A stretch of 64,000 nt of DNA from Saccharothrix sp. HUAS TT1 (GCF_040744945.1 NZ_CP160453.1:6262001-6326000); one strand, 5' to 3'. Positions 8,653-16,990 are shown, numbered from the stretch's first letter. Numbers and translations: made by a program. Notes: a model not told the origin generated them from the sequence alone.

Positions 8653-9024
8653 CGTGAAACCCCTTCCGTCGGACGAGCGCTGACCACTATCAGGTCGTCA
8701 TCAACCCGCCTACCAGACGTTTCGGGGAAGTTTCGGGTCTCAACTGGCAGCCCGCCGGCGGTCAGGCGGTGATCTTGCCCGCCGGGCGACGAGCCCATGA
8801 CCGGGAGCTTCTGGTGATCAATTCTGCGCACCCGCCAATCGAGACGGAGAGGTTGCCAGTGTTAGCGCTAACAACTACGGCTTGTAGCGCCGGGGCGAAT
8901 TCCAGCCCCGGCCGGAGGCGCACCGCGACGAGGCGGCAGCACCGGGGGCCGGACCGCCGCGGGCCCCCGCTCTCGTCGTGGCACGTGGAATGCGCCCCGA
9001 TCCCGCAACGAGAGGTCTGGTGCG
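8653..9024 (+). promoter_or_regulatory. 372-base divergent intergenic region with promoter of the beta-helix gene
   Basis: No gene is visible here. On the plus strand, TTGCCA (8853-8858) can act as a -35 element. A LacI-type palindrome (8860-8873) occupies the spacer, implying repression by steric block, and a GC-rich leader of about 140 bases follows. GAGAGG 8-9 bases before ATG 9025 is the ribosome site. The deacetylase operon on the minus strand must also start here, but I see no clear operator for it. Confidence 0.5.
8860..8873. promoter_or_regulatory. LacI-family operator palindrome
   Basis: TGTTAGCGCTAACA is a perfect 14-base palindrome with a central CG step, the classic form of LacI/GalR-family operators in actinomycetes. 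It sits about 150 bases ahead of the secreted beta-helix protein gene. Confidence 0.75.
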
Positions 9025-10197
9025 ATGAGGCACAGAAGGTTCGGCTGGCGGTCGCTGGCCGTGGTCACCGCGGTGTTGGGCGCGCTGGCGGTGGCGCCAC
9101 CGGGCACGGCCGCCCCGCGCGCGGTGACGGATCCGCGGGTCGCGGCGGACTGCGGCTCCGGCACCTGGCACGCGGAGGCGTACAACAGCGGCGGCACGTG
9201 GACCGCGCGGCGCGGCACGTCGGTCGTCTACTCGGGGTCGGACATGCGGTCGGCGGTGCAGGCCGCGATCGGCAGCCTCTCGTCGGGCCGCCGGTCCAAG
9301 GAGCGGGTCGTGGTGTGGCAGGGGGGCACGATCAGCGCCGGCGCGCGCATCTCCCTGCCCAGCTACACCACGCTCGACGTGTGCGGCACGATCAACGTGA
9401 CCGGGTCCGGCTCGGGCGACCAGGCGCCGATCTACTCGCGCGGCACCACCGACGTCGAGGTGCAGCACCTCTACCTCACCGGCAGCCCGCTGTACGGCAT
9501 CTTCATGCGCAACGTCACCAACGTGGTGCTCGGCCAGATCGACATCCGGGTGTCCAGCGGCCTGGGCATCCGGATCGACAACCGCGGCGACACGAGCGTG
9601 CGCAGCCGCAACATCCGCATCGACAACGTGTACGTGTCCGGCACGGGCACGCACGGCGTCGAGACCTACGGCGTGGACGGGCTGAACATCGGCACGGTGG
9701 TCGCGCGCAACACCCGGGACTCCGGCCTGCTGCTCAACGACACCATCAACGCGACGATCGGCACGGTCGACGCGGAGAACGCGGGCACGGGCACCGGTTA
9801 CGCCGCGTTCCGGGTGGCGAACCGCAACGGCCGCATCAACAACAGCTACCCGACGAACGTGCGGGTCGGCCTGGTGAAGGCCCGCGGCGGCGGCCGGGGC
9901 GTGTTCTGCGTGTCCGAGAGCGGCGGCCTGGCCATCGACCGGATCGACCTGGCCAACACCGGCAACAACGCGATCCTGATCGAGAACTGCTACAACGTCA
10001 CGATCGCGACGCAGGGCGGTTCGGTGAGCGGCGGCGGCGAGATCCGGCTGGCGGCGCGCTCGGACTTCCCGAACAACTCCGACATCTACCTCCAGAACCT
10101 CACCGTGTCCAACTCGTCCATCCGCGAGAGCCCGTGCGGCAACAACACGGTCTTCCGCAACAACACGCTGAACAACACCAGCCAGAACATCTGCTGA
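9025..10197 (+). CDS. Secreted right-handed parallel beta-helix protein (pectinase-like fold)
   Basis: A 390-residue secreted protein with a signal peptide (MRHRRFGWRSLAVVTAVLGALAVAPPGTA). The body is a run of short Asn/Ile/Val-rich coils typical of a right-handed parallel beta-helix: VEVQHLYLTG, NVVLGQIDIRVSS, NIRIDNVYVSGTGTHGVE, LNIGTVVARNTRDSG, NATIGTVDAENAG and an Asn-rich C-terminal coil. This fold is used by polysaccharide lyases and GH28-type hydrolases acting on pectin and related polymers. No catalytic triad can be assigned by eye, so the substrate is open. A LacI-type operator in its promoter fits a carbohydrate-induced enzyme. Four cysteines (for example VFCVSES and ENCYN) may form disulfides. 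Confidence 0.8.
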   Translation: MRHRRFGWRSLAVVTAVLGALAVAPPGTAAPRAVTDPRVAADCGSGTWHAEAYNSGGTWTARRGTSVVYSGSDMRSAVQAAIGSLSSGRRSKERVVVWQGGTISAGARISLPSYTTLDVCGTINVTGSGSGDQAPIYSRGTTDVEVQHLYLTGSPLYGIFMRNVTNVVLGQIDIRVSSGLGIRIDNRGDTSVRSRNIRIDNVYVSGTGTHGVETYGVDGLNIGTVVARNTRDSGLLLNDTINATIGTVDAENAGTGTGYAAFRVANRNGRINNSYPTNVRVGLVKARGGGRGVFCVSESGGLAIDRIDLANTGNNAILIENCYNVTIATQGGSVSGGGEIRLAARSDFPNNSDIYLQNLTVSNSSIRESPCGNNTVFRNNTLNNTSQNIC

Positions 10198-10205
10198 CGG
10201 GTGCG

Positions 10206-10234
10206 GCGGGAGCGCGTCGCGCACGCGCTCCCGC
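10206..10234. terminator. Bidirectional terminator hairpin
   Basis: GCGGGAGCGCG (10206-10216) pairs perfectly with CGCGCTCCCGC (10224-10234) across a 7-base loop. It lies between the convergent stops of the beta-helix gene and the endonuclease/phosphatase-like gene. Confidence 0.8.
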
Positions 10235-10236
10235 TG

Positions 10237-11025
10237 TCAGAACGCGTAGTTGACGACGAACGCCGGGTGGTCCGTCCGGTACATGGCGTACTCCTGCGTC
10301 GACACGAAGGTCAGCGTGCGGGCGATGACGTGCTGCACGTCGCCGTCGCCCTTGCGGAACCAGCCGGAGGGGACGCAGTTCTGGGCGTTCGTCGCCGAAC
10401 CGGGGCTGTACCGCAGGTTCAGGTCGCCCACCACCACGTGCCGGGTCGTCGGGGAACCGGTCGGGTCGTGGGACAGCACGGTCGACGGCACCAGTTCCCC
10501 GCACTGCGCCAACGCCGTCGTGGCGGTGGTGCTGAGGTGGGTGGTGCAGGCGGTGAAGCCGCGAACCGCGCTCAGCGCGCACGCCCACGCCCGGATCTCG
10601 TTGCCGCCGTCCTGCGCGGCGTAGGTGCCCTGACCGCCGGCCGCGATGCCCTCCTTGACGATGATCCCGCTGCCGTAGTCGCCGCGGCCGTCCGTGCACT
10701 GGGTGTTCGAGTCCGTGGACCTCTTGCGCACGAACGCGAACCGGTACTGGGCGGTCGGGCCGACGGCGGCGGTCAGGCCGGGCATGTCGGACAGGCACAC
10801 CTCGTTCACCGAGACCACATCGGGCACCCGGCGCTGGATCATCGCCACCGCCTCGGGCACCGCCTGCCCGCCCTCGTAGCAGCCGGCGACGCCGCTGTTG
10901 CACAGGTTCAGCTGGAGCACCTTGAACGCGGTGGCGGCGGCGGCCGGCGCCACGACGAGGCCGCAGAGCAGCAGCGCGGCGCAGACGAGGCCGGCGACCC
11001 GGCGCGGTGGACCCATGCCGACCAT
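10237..11025 (-). CDS. Secreted endonuclease/exonuclease/phosphatase (EEP) family protein
   Basis: A protein of about 262 residues with a signal peptide (VAGLVCAALLLCGLVVAPAAAA) and EEP-fold signatures: FKVLQLNLCN at the mature start, VSVNEVC with the metal-binding Glu, VVVGDLNLR with the conserved Asp-x-Asn, and YRTDHPAFV with the catalytic Asp-His near the C-terminus. The family includes DNase I, sphingomyelinases and inositol phosphatases; which one applies cannot be decided. Six or more cysteines suggest an extracellular, disulfide-stabilised enzyme. Starts at 11025, 11016 or 11031 are close alternatives without a clear ribosome site. It diverges from a LysR regulator. Confidence 0.85.
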   Translation of the reverse strand: MVGMGPPRRVAGLVCAALLLCGLVVAPAAAATAFKVLQLNLCNSGVAGCYEGGQAVPEAVAMIQRRVPDVVSVNEVCLSDMPGLTAAVGPTAQYRFAFVRKRSTDSNTQCTDGRGDYGSGIIVKEGIAAGGQGTYAAQDGGNEIRAWACALSAVRGFTACTTHLSTTATTALAQCGELVPSTVLSHDPTGSPTTRHVVVGDLNLRYSPGSATNAQNCVPSGWFRKGDGDVQHVIARTLTFVSTQEYAMYRTDHPAFVVNYAF

Positions 11026-11134
11026 GCTCACACCGGCCCGGCGGCCCGTCGTACCGCCAAGCGGAGGTCCGAACCGCCGCGGCTTCGCCATGCTGCACCC
11101 GTTCGGACGCGGGTCGGATTGATACCTTCGCGGT

Positions 11135-12028
11135 ATGAGCTTCACCCTGGAACAGCTGCGGGGGTTCGTCGCCGTGGCCGAGGAGCTGCACTTCAGCCGG
11201 GCCGCCGCCCGGCTGGCGATGACCCAGCCGCCGCTGAGCAGGCAGATCCAGAAGCTGGAGCGGGCCGTCGGCGCGCAGCTGCTGATCCGGGACAACCGGC
11301 GGGTGACGCTCACCGCGGCGGGCGAGGTGTTCCTGGTCGAGGCCCGGCGGCTGCTGTCGCTCGCCGAGACCGCGCCGGAGCTGGCCAGGCGGGTGTCGTC
11401 GGGCTCCAGCGGCGTGGTCCGGGTCGGCTTCACCGCGGCCGCGACCTACGGCATCCTCGGCCGGCTGCTCGAAGAGCTCGCCGAGCACCTGCCGGACGTG
11501 GACGTGGAGCTGGCCGAGATGGCGACCCACGAGCAGGTCGCCGGGCTGGTCAACGAGGAGGTCGACCTGGGGCTCGGCCGGCCGCCGTTCGACGCCTCGA
11601 CGTTCGGCTCCCGGCTGCTGCACCGCGAGGGGCTGGTGGTCGCCGTGCCGACCGGCCACCCGCTGTCGGCCCTCGGCCGGGACGCGACGGCCGCCGACGT
11701 GGCCCGCGAGCCGGTGGTCATGCACTCGGTCACCAAGGCGCGCTACTTCTACGACCTGGTCGTGCGGACGGTGGCGATCGCGCCGGAGAACGTCGTGCAC
11801 ACGGTCGGCCAGGTGCTCACGATGCTGTGGCTGGTCGCGGCGGGCCGCGGCGTCGCGTTCGTGCCCGGCTCCGCGTCCCGGCTGCGCATCGAGGGCGTGG
11901 AGTTCGTCCGGCTGGAGACCGCGGTGGCCGAGCCGGTGGAGCTGCACCTGGTGTGGCTGCGGGAGTCGGCGAACCCGGCGCTGTGGCGGGTGCTGAGCGT
12001 GCTGGAGGGCCGCACGCCGTTCCCGTGA
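11135..12028 (+). CDS. LysR-family transcriptional regulator of galactarate/talarate genes
   Basis: A 297-residue LysR regulator. The N-terminal winged helix (residues 1-60) reads LEQLRGFVAVAEELHFSRAAARLAMTQPPLSRQIQKLE; the rest is the periplasmic-binding-protein-like effector domain (VRVGFTAAATYGILGRLLEEL onward). It lies directly upstream of, and co-directional with, kdgD and the enolase-superfamily dehydratase, with a 63-base gap that holds ATTGAGCAAT (12041-12050) and a longer inverted repeat. The likely effector is an aldarate or its dehydration product. The plus-strand order regulator-kdgD-dehydratase is less common for LysR than divergence, so read-through from its own promoter is possible. 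Confidence 0.9.
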   Translation: MSFTLEQLRGFVAVAEELHFSRAAARLAMTQPPLSRQIQKLERAVGAQLLIRDNRRVTLTAAGEVFLVEARRLLSLAETAPELARRVSSGSSGVVRVGFTAAATYGILGRLLEELAEHLPDVDVELAEMATHEQVAGLVNEEVDLGLGRPPFDASTFGSRLLHREGLVVAVPTGHPLSALGRDATAADVAREPVVMHSVTKARYFYDLVVRTVAIAPENVVHTVGQVLTMLWLVAAGRGVAFVPGSASRLRIEGVEFVRLETAVAEPVELHLVWLRESANPALWRVLSVLEGRTPFP

Positions 12029-12040
12029 TGCCGGAACGGT

Positions 12041-12091
12041 ATTGAGCAATGCGAAACAACTCTTGGACAGGCATCACGCCTGGTCCATACG
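12041..12091 (+). promoter_or_regulatory. Promoter/operator region ahead of kdgD
   Basis: It contains ATTGAGCAAT (12041-12050), a T-N-A dyad of LysR type. The interrupted palindrome CAGGC (12068-12072) / GCCTG (12078-12082) is flanked by TGGAC on the left and GGTCCA on the right. TTGGAC at 12063-12068 could be a -35 element. Confidence 0.45.
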
Positions 12092-13009
12092 GTGATGACC
12101 GTGACGCACCCAGCCGCTCTCGCCGACCGCCTCGCCTCCGGGCTGCTCTCCTTCCCGGTCACCCACTTCGACGCCGACCTGCGGTTCGACGAGGTCCGCT
12201 ACCGCGAGCACCTGGCCTGGCAGTCGGACTTCGACGTGGCCGGCCTGTTCGCCGCGGGCGGCACCGGCGAGGGCTTCTCGCTCACCCCGGCCGAGGTCGA
12301 CCAGGTGGTGCGGGTGGCCGTCGACGCGGTGGGCGGCAGGGTCCCGGTCATCGCGCCCGCCACCGGCGCCACCGTGATGGCCGTGGCGCAGGCGCGGGCC
12401 GCCGAGGACGCGGGCGCGTCCGGCGTCCTGCTGTTCCCGCCCTACCTCACCGAGGCCGGCCGGCGCGGCTTGGTCGAGCACGTGTCAGCGGTGTGCCGGG
12501 CCACCAGGCTGGGCGTCATCGTCTACAGCCGCGCGAACGCCGTGCTGACCGACGTGGCGGTGGCCGAGGCCGCCGACCGCAACCCCAACCTCGTCGGGCT
12601 CAAGGACGGCGTCGGCGACATCGAGCAGATGACCCGCACGTACGCCCGCGTCGGCGATCGGCTGGTGCACATCGGCGGCCTGCCGACGGCGGAGACCTTC
12701 GCCCTGCCGCTGCTCCAGCTCGGCGTGACCACGTACTCGTCGGCGCTGTTCAACTTCGTGCCCGGGTTCGCGCTGCGGTTCTACGCCGCGGTCCGCGCGC
12801 AGGACCGGGTGGCCGTGTACCGGATGCTGAACGACTTCGTCATCCCCTACCTGGACATCCGCGACCGGGTCCGCGGCTACGCGGTGTCGATCGTGAAGGC
12901 CGGGTTGACCGCGGTCGGCCGCGACGGCGGTCGGGTGCGCCCGCCGTTGAGCGACCTGACCGCCGACGAGCTGGCCGAGCTGGCCGAGCTGGTCCGCCGC
13001 GTCGCCTGA
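12092..13009 (+). CDS. kdgD: 5-dehydro-4-deoxyglucarate dehydratase (decarboxylating)
   Basis: A 305-residue member of the DHDPS/NAL aldolase superfamily. KdgD converts 5-keto-4-deoxy-D-glucarate to 2,5-dioxopentanoate (alpha-ketoglutarate semialdehyde) with loss of CO2 and water. Class-I aldolase residues are visible: [13 protein letters not shown] near residue 56 (carboxylate-binding loop), Tyr145 in VIVYSRANA and Schiff-base Lys171 in VGLKDGVGD. The KdgD-like phrases FPVTHFD and GLLSFPVT favour this over dihydrodipicolinate synthase. It is followed 26 bases later by a dehydratase that makes its substrate. GTG 12092 or ATG 12095 starts the protein. The next enzyme, semialdehyde dehydrogenase, is not in the window. 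Confidence 0.88.
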   Translation: MMTVTHPAALADRLASGLLSFPVTHFDADLRFDEVRYREHLAWQSDFDVAGLFAAGGTGEGFSLTPAEVDQVVRVAVDAVGGRVPVIAPATGATVMAVAQARAAEDAGASGVLLFPPYLTEAGRRGLVEHVSAVCRATRLGVIVYSRANAVLTDVAVAEAADRNPNLVGLKDGVGDIEQMTRTYARVGDRLVHIGGLPTAETFALPLLQLGVTTYSSALFNFVPGFALRFYAAVRAQDRVAVYRMLNDFVIPYLDIRDRVRGYAVSIVKAGLTAVGRDGGRVRPPLSDLTADELAELAELVRRVA

Positions 13010-13035
13010 CCACCGTCGCCGATCGGAGGAGTCCC

Positions 13036-14184
13036 GTGCCGCCCACCCCCGCACCGCCGGACCGGATCACGTCGGTGGCCCTGTCGTCGGTGGCGCTGCC
13101 GCTGCCGACCGGGATCAGCGACGCCAAGGTGCTCACCGGTCGGCAGCGGCCGATGACCCAGGTGGCGCTGCTGTTCGCGGAAATCCGCACCGAGGCCGGG
13201 TTGGAGGGGATCGGTTTCGGCTACTCGAAGCGCGCGGGCGGGCCCGCCCAGTTCGCCCACGCCCGCGAGGTCGCGCCCGACCTGATCGGCGAGGACCCCA
13301 ACGACATCGCCCGGCTGTGGACCAAGCTCGTCTGGGCGGGCGCGTCGGTCGGTCGCAGCGGCGCGGCCACGCAGGCGCTGGCCGCGTTCGACATCGCCCT
13401 GTGGGACCTCAAGGCCAAGCGCGCCGGCCTGCCGCTGGCCAAGCTGCTCGGCGCGCACCGCGACTCGGTGCGCTGCTACAACACCTCCGGCGGCTTCCTG
13501 CACGAGACCGTCGAGCAGATCAAGGACAACGCCACCGGCACGCTCGAAGCGGGCGTCGGCGGCATCAAGATCAAGGTCGGGCACCCGGACCGGGCCGAGG
13601 ACCTGCGCCGCGTCGCGGCCGTGCGCGACCACCTCGGCGACGGCGTGCCGCTGATGGTGGACGCCAACCAGCAGTGGGACCGGCCGACGGCGATGCGCCT
13701 CGGCCGTGCGCTGGAGGAGTTCGACCTGGTGTGGATCGAGGAGCCGCTGGACGCCCACGACGTCGAGGGGCACGCCGAACTCGCCCGGTCGCTGACCACC
13801 GCCGTGGCGTCCGGCGAGATGCTGACCAGCGTCGCCGAGCACTACGAGCTGATCCGGGCCGGCGCGGTGGACGTCCTGCAGCCCGACGCGCCCAGAGTCG
13901 GTGGCATCACCCAGTTCCTCAAGCTCGCCACCCTCGCCGACCACCACCACCTCCAGCTCGCGCCGCACTTCGCGATGGAGATCCACGTCCACCTGGCCGC
14001 CGCGTACCCGCGGGAGCCGTGGGTCGAGCACTTCGACTGGCTGCACCCGTTGTTCGACGAGCGGTTGGAGATCAGGAACGGGCGCATGCACCTGTCCGAC
14101 CGCCCCGGTCTCGGCATCACGATCAGCGACCAGGCCCGTGCGTGGACCGTCGCCTCCGCCGTGGTCGACGCTCCCCCCGCGTGA
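13036..14184 (+). CDS. Mandelate racemase/enolase-superfamily dehydratase, probable L-talarate/galactarate dehydratase
   Basis: A 382-residue enolase-superfamily enzyme that would dehydrate galactarate or talarate to 5-keto-4-deoxyglucarate, the substrate of the adjacent KdgD. The KxK motif Lys178/Lys180 (GGIKIKVG), metal ligands Asp209 (MVDANQQWD), Glu235 (WIEEPLD) and Glu261 (ASGEML), Asp284 (QPDAPRVGG) and His311 (LAPHFAMEIH) form the two-base MR-type active site. The H-F-x-M-E-I-H stretch and the overall order are like talarate/galactarate dehydratase rather than glucarate dehydratase. GTG 13036 is preceded by GGAGGA. The exact aldarate is an inference from the KdgD neighbour. Confidence 0.85.
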   Translation: MPPTPAPPDRITSVALSSVALPLPTGISDAKVLTGRQRPMTQVALLFAEIRTEAGLEGIGFGYSKRAGGPAQFAHAREVAPDLIGEDPNDIARLWTKLVWAGASVGRSGAATQALAAFDIALWDLKAKRAGLPLAKLLGAHRDSVRCYNTSGGFLHETVEQIKDNATGTLEAGVGGIKIKVGHPDRAEDLRRVAAVRDHLGDGVPLMVDANQQWDRPTAMRLGRALEEFDLVWIEEPLDAHDVEGHAELARSLTTAVASGEMLTSVAEHYELIRAGAVDVLQPDAPRVGGITQFLKLATLADHHHLQLAPHFAMEIHVHLAAAYPREPWVEHFDWLHPLFDERLEIRNGRMHLSDRPGLGITISDQARAWTVASAVVDAPPA

Positions 14185-14261
14185 CGGCTTCGGGGCGGAG
14201 GAGCCTGCTTCCACCTCGTGTCGCCGCCGACGGATCGGCGCACCCGGCGGTCCACTGTGGA

Positions 14262-15062
14262 CTAAACGCCCACCCCGACGCCCCCGAAGTTGTCCGGCTC
14301 ACCTCGCGGCGGTCGCGTCGGCGAGGGCGGTGACCGGAACAGGGCGGCCACCTCGCGGTCGGGGTGGCCGCGGACCATTCCGTCGAGCGCCACCCGCGCA
14401 CCCGCGCCCTCCCGGCCCGCGGCCAGGGTCCGGGCGTGCTCCCGACCGCGCGCGGTGGTGGCGTAGCGGTTCCACCCGTGCCGCGCGGTGACGGCGTCCT
14501 TGAGCACCGCCGGGACCCAGGACGTGAGGGCCACGACGGCCAGGATCCCGACGCCGGCCACCTCGTGCGGGGTGACCACGACGAGCGCGGCGGCACCGGC
14601 CGCCGTGACGAGCATCGCCCCCGCCGTCGCGCGCGGCGCCCAGCGGAACCGCTGGTAGCCGTCGGTCCGGCGGAGCAGGTCGGCGTCGACCAGGGCGTTC
14701 ACGATGCGGTCCTCGTCACCGGTGTCCCGCCGCGGCCCGACGACCTCGGACTCGAAGTCGTCCGCGGGCTCGGCCCCGGGAGCCGGCATGACCTCGACCC
14801 GGCCCCCGCCCCCGGTCAGCGCGATCGCACCGCGCGCGTGCAGCCGGGCCAGCGCCACGTGGCGGAGGTGGTGGGACCCGGCCGCCAGCATCGCGATGGC
14901 GTAGTCCACCGGCAGGTCGTCGGTCAGCACGAGCGGGCGACACGCGGCCCTGCGCCGCCGCTCCCGCCGGGCGACGCGCAGCAACGGCGCGAGCACGGCC
15001 GCGAGGAGCAGGCCGTACCCGAGCACTCCCGCCATCCACACCAGGGCTCCCACGCTCACCAT
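14262..15062 (-). CDS. TIGR04222-domain membrane protein
   Basis: A 266-residue protein of the actinobacterial TIGR04222 type: an N-terminal membrane segment (VWMAGVLGYGLLLAAVLAPLL), then the cytosolic phrase LPVDYAIAMLAAGSHHLRHVALARLHARGAI, acidic and basic central stretches, and two further hydrophobic segments (TAGAMLVTAAGAAALVVV, EVAGVGILAVVALTSWVPAVL). The C-terminal tail is Gly-rich (NFGGVGVGV). The function of the family is unknown. ATG 15060-15062 starts over the remnant of an antiporter gene. It is convergent with the galactarate dehydratase, with a 77-base gap and no strong hairpin. Confidence 0.75.
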   Translation of the reverse strand: MVSVGALVWMAGVLGYGLLLAAVLAPLLRVARRERRRRAACRPLVLTDDLPVDYAIAMLAAGSHHLRHVALARLHARGAIALTGGGGRVEVMPAPGAEPADDFESEVVGPRRDTGDEDRIVNALVDADLLRRTDGYQRFRWAPRATAGAMLVTAAGAAALVVVTPHEVAGVGILAVVALTSWVPAVLKDAVTARHGWNRYATTARGREHARTLAAGREGAGARVALDGMVRGHPDREVAALFRSPPSPTRPPRGEPDNFGGVGVGV

Positions 15063-15129
15063 GGTCGTCCGTGAACACGAGTGCGCGCAGCGGCTGGACG
15101 GGTGTCGCGAGCCCTTCCCCGGGACGGCA

Positions 15130-15410
15130 CAGGTGGACGTCGAGTCCGCTGTGCCTCATCCTGCTGCTGGGCCCGTCGGCGCTGGACCTGTTCCGGCCGG
15201 CGGCGCAGACTGGCCGTTCCCGGCCGAAGTGCTCGTCAGCCTGGACCAGGCGGCGCAGCTCGGGCTGATCGTCTTCATGTTCCTGCTCGGCTGCGAACTG
15301 CGCACCGACCGGGTGGTGAGCTGGAAGGTCGTCGGCGGCGCGGTGCTCGGGTTCGCCGGTGCGACCCAGCTGATCGGCCTGCGGCACGGCCTGATCAGCC
15401 GGGACGAGCG
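15130..15410 (+). pseudogene. Remnant of a CPA2-type cation/proton antiporter gene (frameshifted, truncated)
   Basis: Two short pieces in different plus-strand frames read like the second and third helices of Kef/Nha-type antiporters. LILLLGPSALDLFRPA occurs at about 15150-15197. After a shift, FPAEVLVSLDQAAQLGLIVFMFLLGCEL runs at about 15217-15302; the phrase QLGLIVFMFL is strongly diagnostic. A later stretch, LRHGLISRDE, resembles the C-terminal part of such transporters, implying an internal deletion. No start codon, complete domain or single open frame exists, and the neighbouring TIGR04222 gene begins at its edge. I read this as a decayed gene, from inspection only. Confidence 0.55.
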
Positions 15411-15599
15411 ACTGGCCGGGGTCCGGCCGCCCGCCGCCATTGGATCATCCACTGTGGACGATCAGCTGCCGGTCGACCGGTCGTGCGGTGTTCGCCCGCT
15501 GTTCGCCCGCGCGCGACCATCGGCGGGTTGACCGGGATCGGGCCGGGACGGGAACCTCGGTGCCCCTGCCAATCGCCACCGGATGGAGGCATGGTCGTC

Positions 15600-16391
15600 G
15601 TGACCACCCGGATGACGCACCGCACCCGCCGCGCGCAGCGGCCCGTCGTGAGACTGCTGACTGCGTTGCCGGTCGCGGCCCTGCTCGCGCTGCTCGTGCC
15701 CGGAGCCGCGTGGGCCGAACCACCGCGCGCGCTGCCGGCGAACTTCGCCGCCGAGGACGGCAAGTGGCAGCCGGCGTTCGACTACGACACCGACGGCTGC
15801 TACCCGACCCCGGCGATCTCGCCGAGCGGCGAGGTCGCGACCGGGTTGAAGAACTCCGGCGCCCTCAACGGCCAGTGCCGCGACCGGTCCGACCTGGACA
15901 ACACCAACTCCTACTCGCGCTCCAAGTGCAACAACGGCTGGTGCGCCTACCTGTACGACCTGTACTTCGAGAAGGACCAGGCCGTGCCGCTGATCGACTG
16001 CTGCGGCCACCGCCACGACATCGAGCACGTGGTCGTGTGGGTCAGCGGCGGCCAGGCGCAGTACGTCTCCACCTCCGCGCACGGCCGGTACTCGACCTAC
16101 CCGCGCTCGCAGGTCGCCTGGGAGGGCACCCACCCCAAGATCGTCTACCACAAGGACGGCGTGAGCACGCACTGCTTCCGCCTCGCCGGCGCGACCGAGC
16201 AGCCGGAGAACCACTACGGCACCTGGCAGTACCCGGACCTGGTCAGCTGGGACCGCTTCCCGGCGGGCGTCCGCGACGTCCTGGTGAACGCGGACTTCGG
16301 CAGCGCGAGCCTGGCCATCAAGGACGGCGCGTTCAACCACAACCTCGGCCTGGCCAAGCCGAGCGGCATCCCGTTCGACCCGAACGCCTGA
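15600..16391 (+). CDS. Secreted NPP1-family (necrosis-inducing, NLP-like) protein
   Basis: A secreted protein of about 263 residues. A Tat-like or Sec signal (RRAQRPVVRLLTALPVAALLALLVPGAAWA) precedes a full NPP1 domain: FDYDTDGCYPTPAIS, YLYDLYFEKDQ, the heptapeptide region GHRHDIEHVVVWV, and THPKIVYHKDG. The family comprises Nep1-like cytolysins of plant-associated microbes and many actinobacterial homologues of unknown role. The canonical heptapeptide GHRHDWE has Trp replaced by Ile here. GTG 15600 has GGAGG 10 bases upstream; ATG 15591, in frame, would leave only one base of spacing. Confidence 0.9.
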   Translation: MTTRMTHRTRRAQRPVVRLLTALPVAALLALLVPGAAWAEPPRALPANFAAEDGKWQPAFDYDTDGCYPTPAISPSGEVATGLKNSGALNGQCRDRSDLDNTNSYSRSKCNNGWCAYLYDLYFEKDQAVPLIDCCGHRHDIEHVVVWVSGGQAQYVSTSAHGRYSTYPRSQVAWEGTHPKIVYHKDGVSTHCFRLAGATEQPENHYGTWQYPDLVSWDRFPAGVRDVLVNADFGSASLAIKDGAFNHNLGLAKPSGIPFDPNA

Positions 16392-16457
16392 CGCCCGACC
16401 GGAGACGAATTCGACCCGCATTTGTCCGGCGGCCCGGTATCGGGAACAAACACCGGG

Positions 16458-16484
16458 CCGCCGCGCCGGGAAAGGCGCGGGCGG
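16458..16484. terminator. Bidirectional terminator hairpin
   Basis: CCGCCGCGCC (16458-16467) pairs with GGCGC-G-GGCGG (16474-16484) through a GGGAAA loop, with one bulged G. It lies between the convergent NPP1 and MbtH genes. Confidence 0.6.
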
Positions 16485-16509
16485 CGGAACCGTCCCGCGG
16501 CGGGACGGC

Positions 16510-16719
16510 CTAATCCTCCGCGTTCTCCACGAGGCCGGTGGGCCGCAGGTCGGTCCAGTTGCGCTCGACGTAGTCCAGGCAGGTTTGCCGGTCCGACTCG
16601 CCCAGCACGACCTGCCAGCCCGATGGCACCTCGGCGAACGAGGGCCACAGCGAGTGCTGCCCCTCGTCGTTGACCAGCACCAGGTACCTGCTTTCGAGGT
16701 CTTCGAAAGGATTGGTCAC
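16510..16719 (-). CDS. mbtH: MbtH-family protein (orphan)
   Basis: A 69-residue MbtH-like protein, the small chaperone/activator of NRPS adenylation domains. It matches from end to end: NPFEDLESRYLVLVNDEGQ, then HSLWPSFAEVPSGW with the conserved Ser and Trp residues, and CLDYVERNWTDLRP. GTG 16717-16719 is chosen because GGAGG sits 5 bases ahead and gives the standard family length; the frame is open further upstream, but that part is not MbtH-like. No NRPS gene adjoins it. The only NRPS in the window begins 27 kb away and has no MbtH gene of its own, so this protein may serve it in trans. Confidence 0.95.
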   Translation of the reverse strand: MTNPFEDLESRYLVLVNDEGQHSLWPSFAEVPSGWQVVLGESDRQTCLDYVERNWTDLRPTGLVENAED

Positions 16720-16990
16720 CGATTCCTCCACCAGACTGGCGAATTCCGCCATTTCGACGCTACACAGCGCAGTGCGCACACTCAACCCCGGCGACGACCG
16801 CGCATTGCGGTCGAAGTCGAACGAACATCCGCATTCACCGGGAGTGCGCCCGCGGCCGGTCACGGTGGGAGAGTCGCCGTCACCCACCTCGGGCGACCTC
16901 GCCCACCATCGGGTTCACTCGATTCGACGCCGTTCTGCCCGCCGCTCCCCGCTCCTACGGTTGCCTGACCGCACCTAGGAGTTGAGGCCC

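Noticed and set aside
8653..8700. A second LacI-type operator for the deacetylase/SGNH operon
   Set aside because: No palindrome comparable to the one at 8860-8873 is present on that side of the gap.
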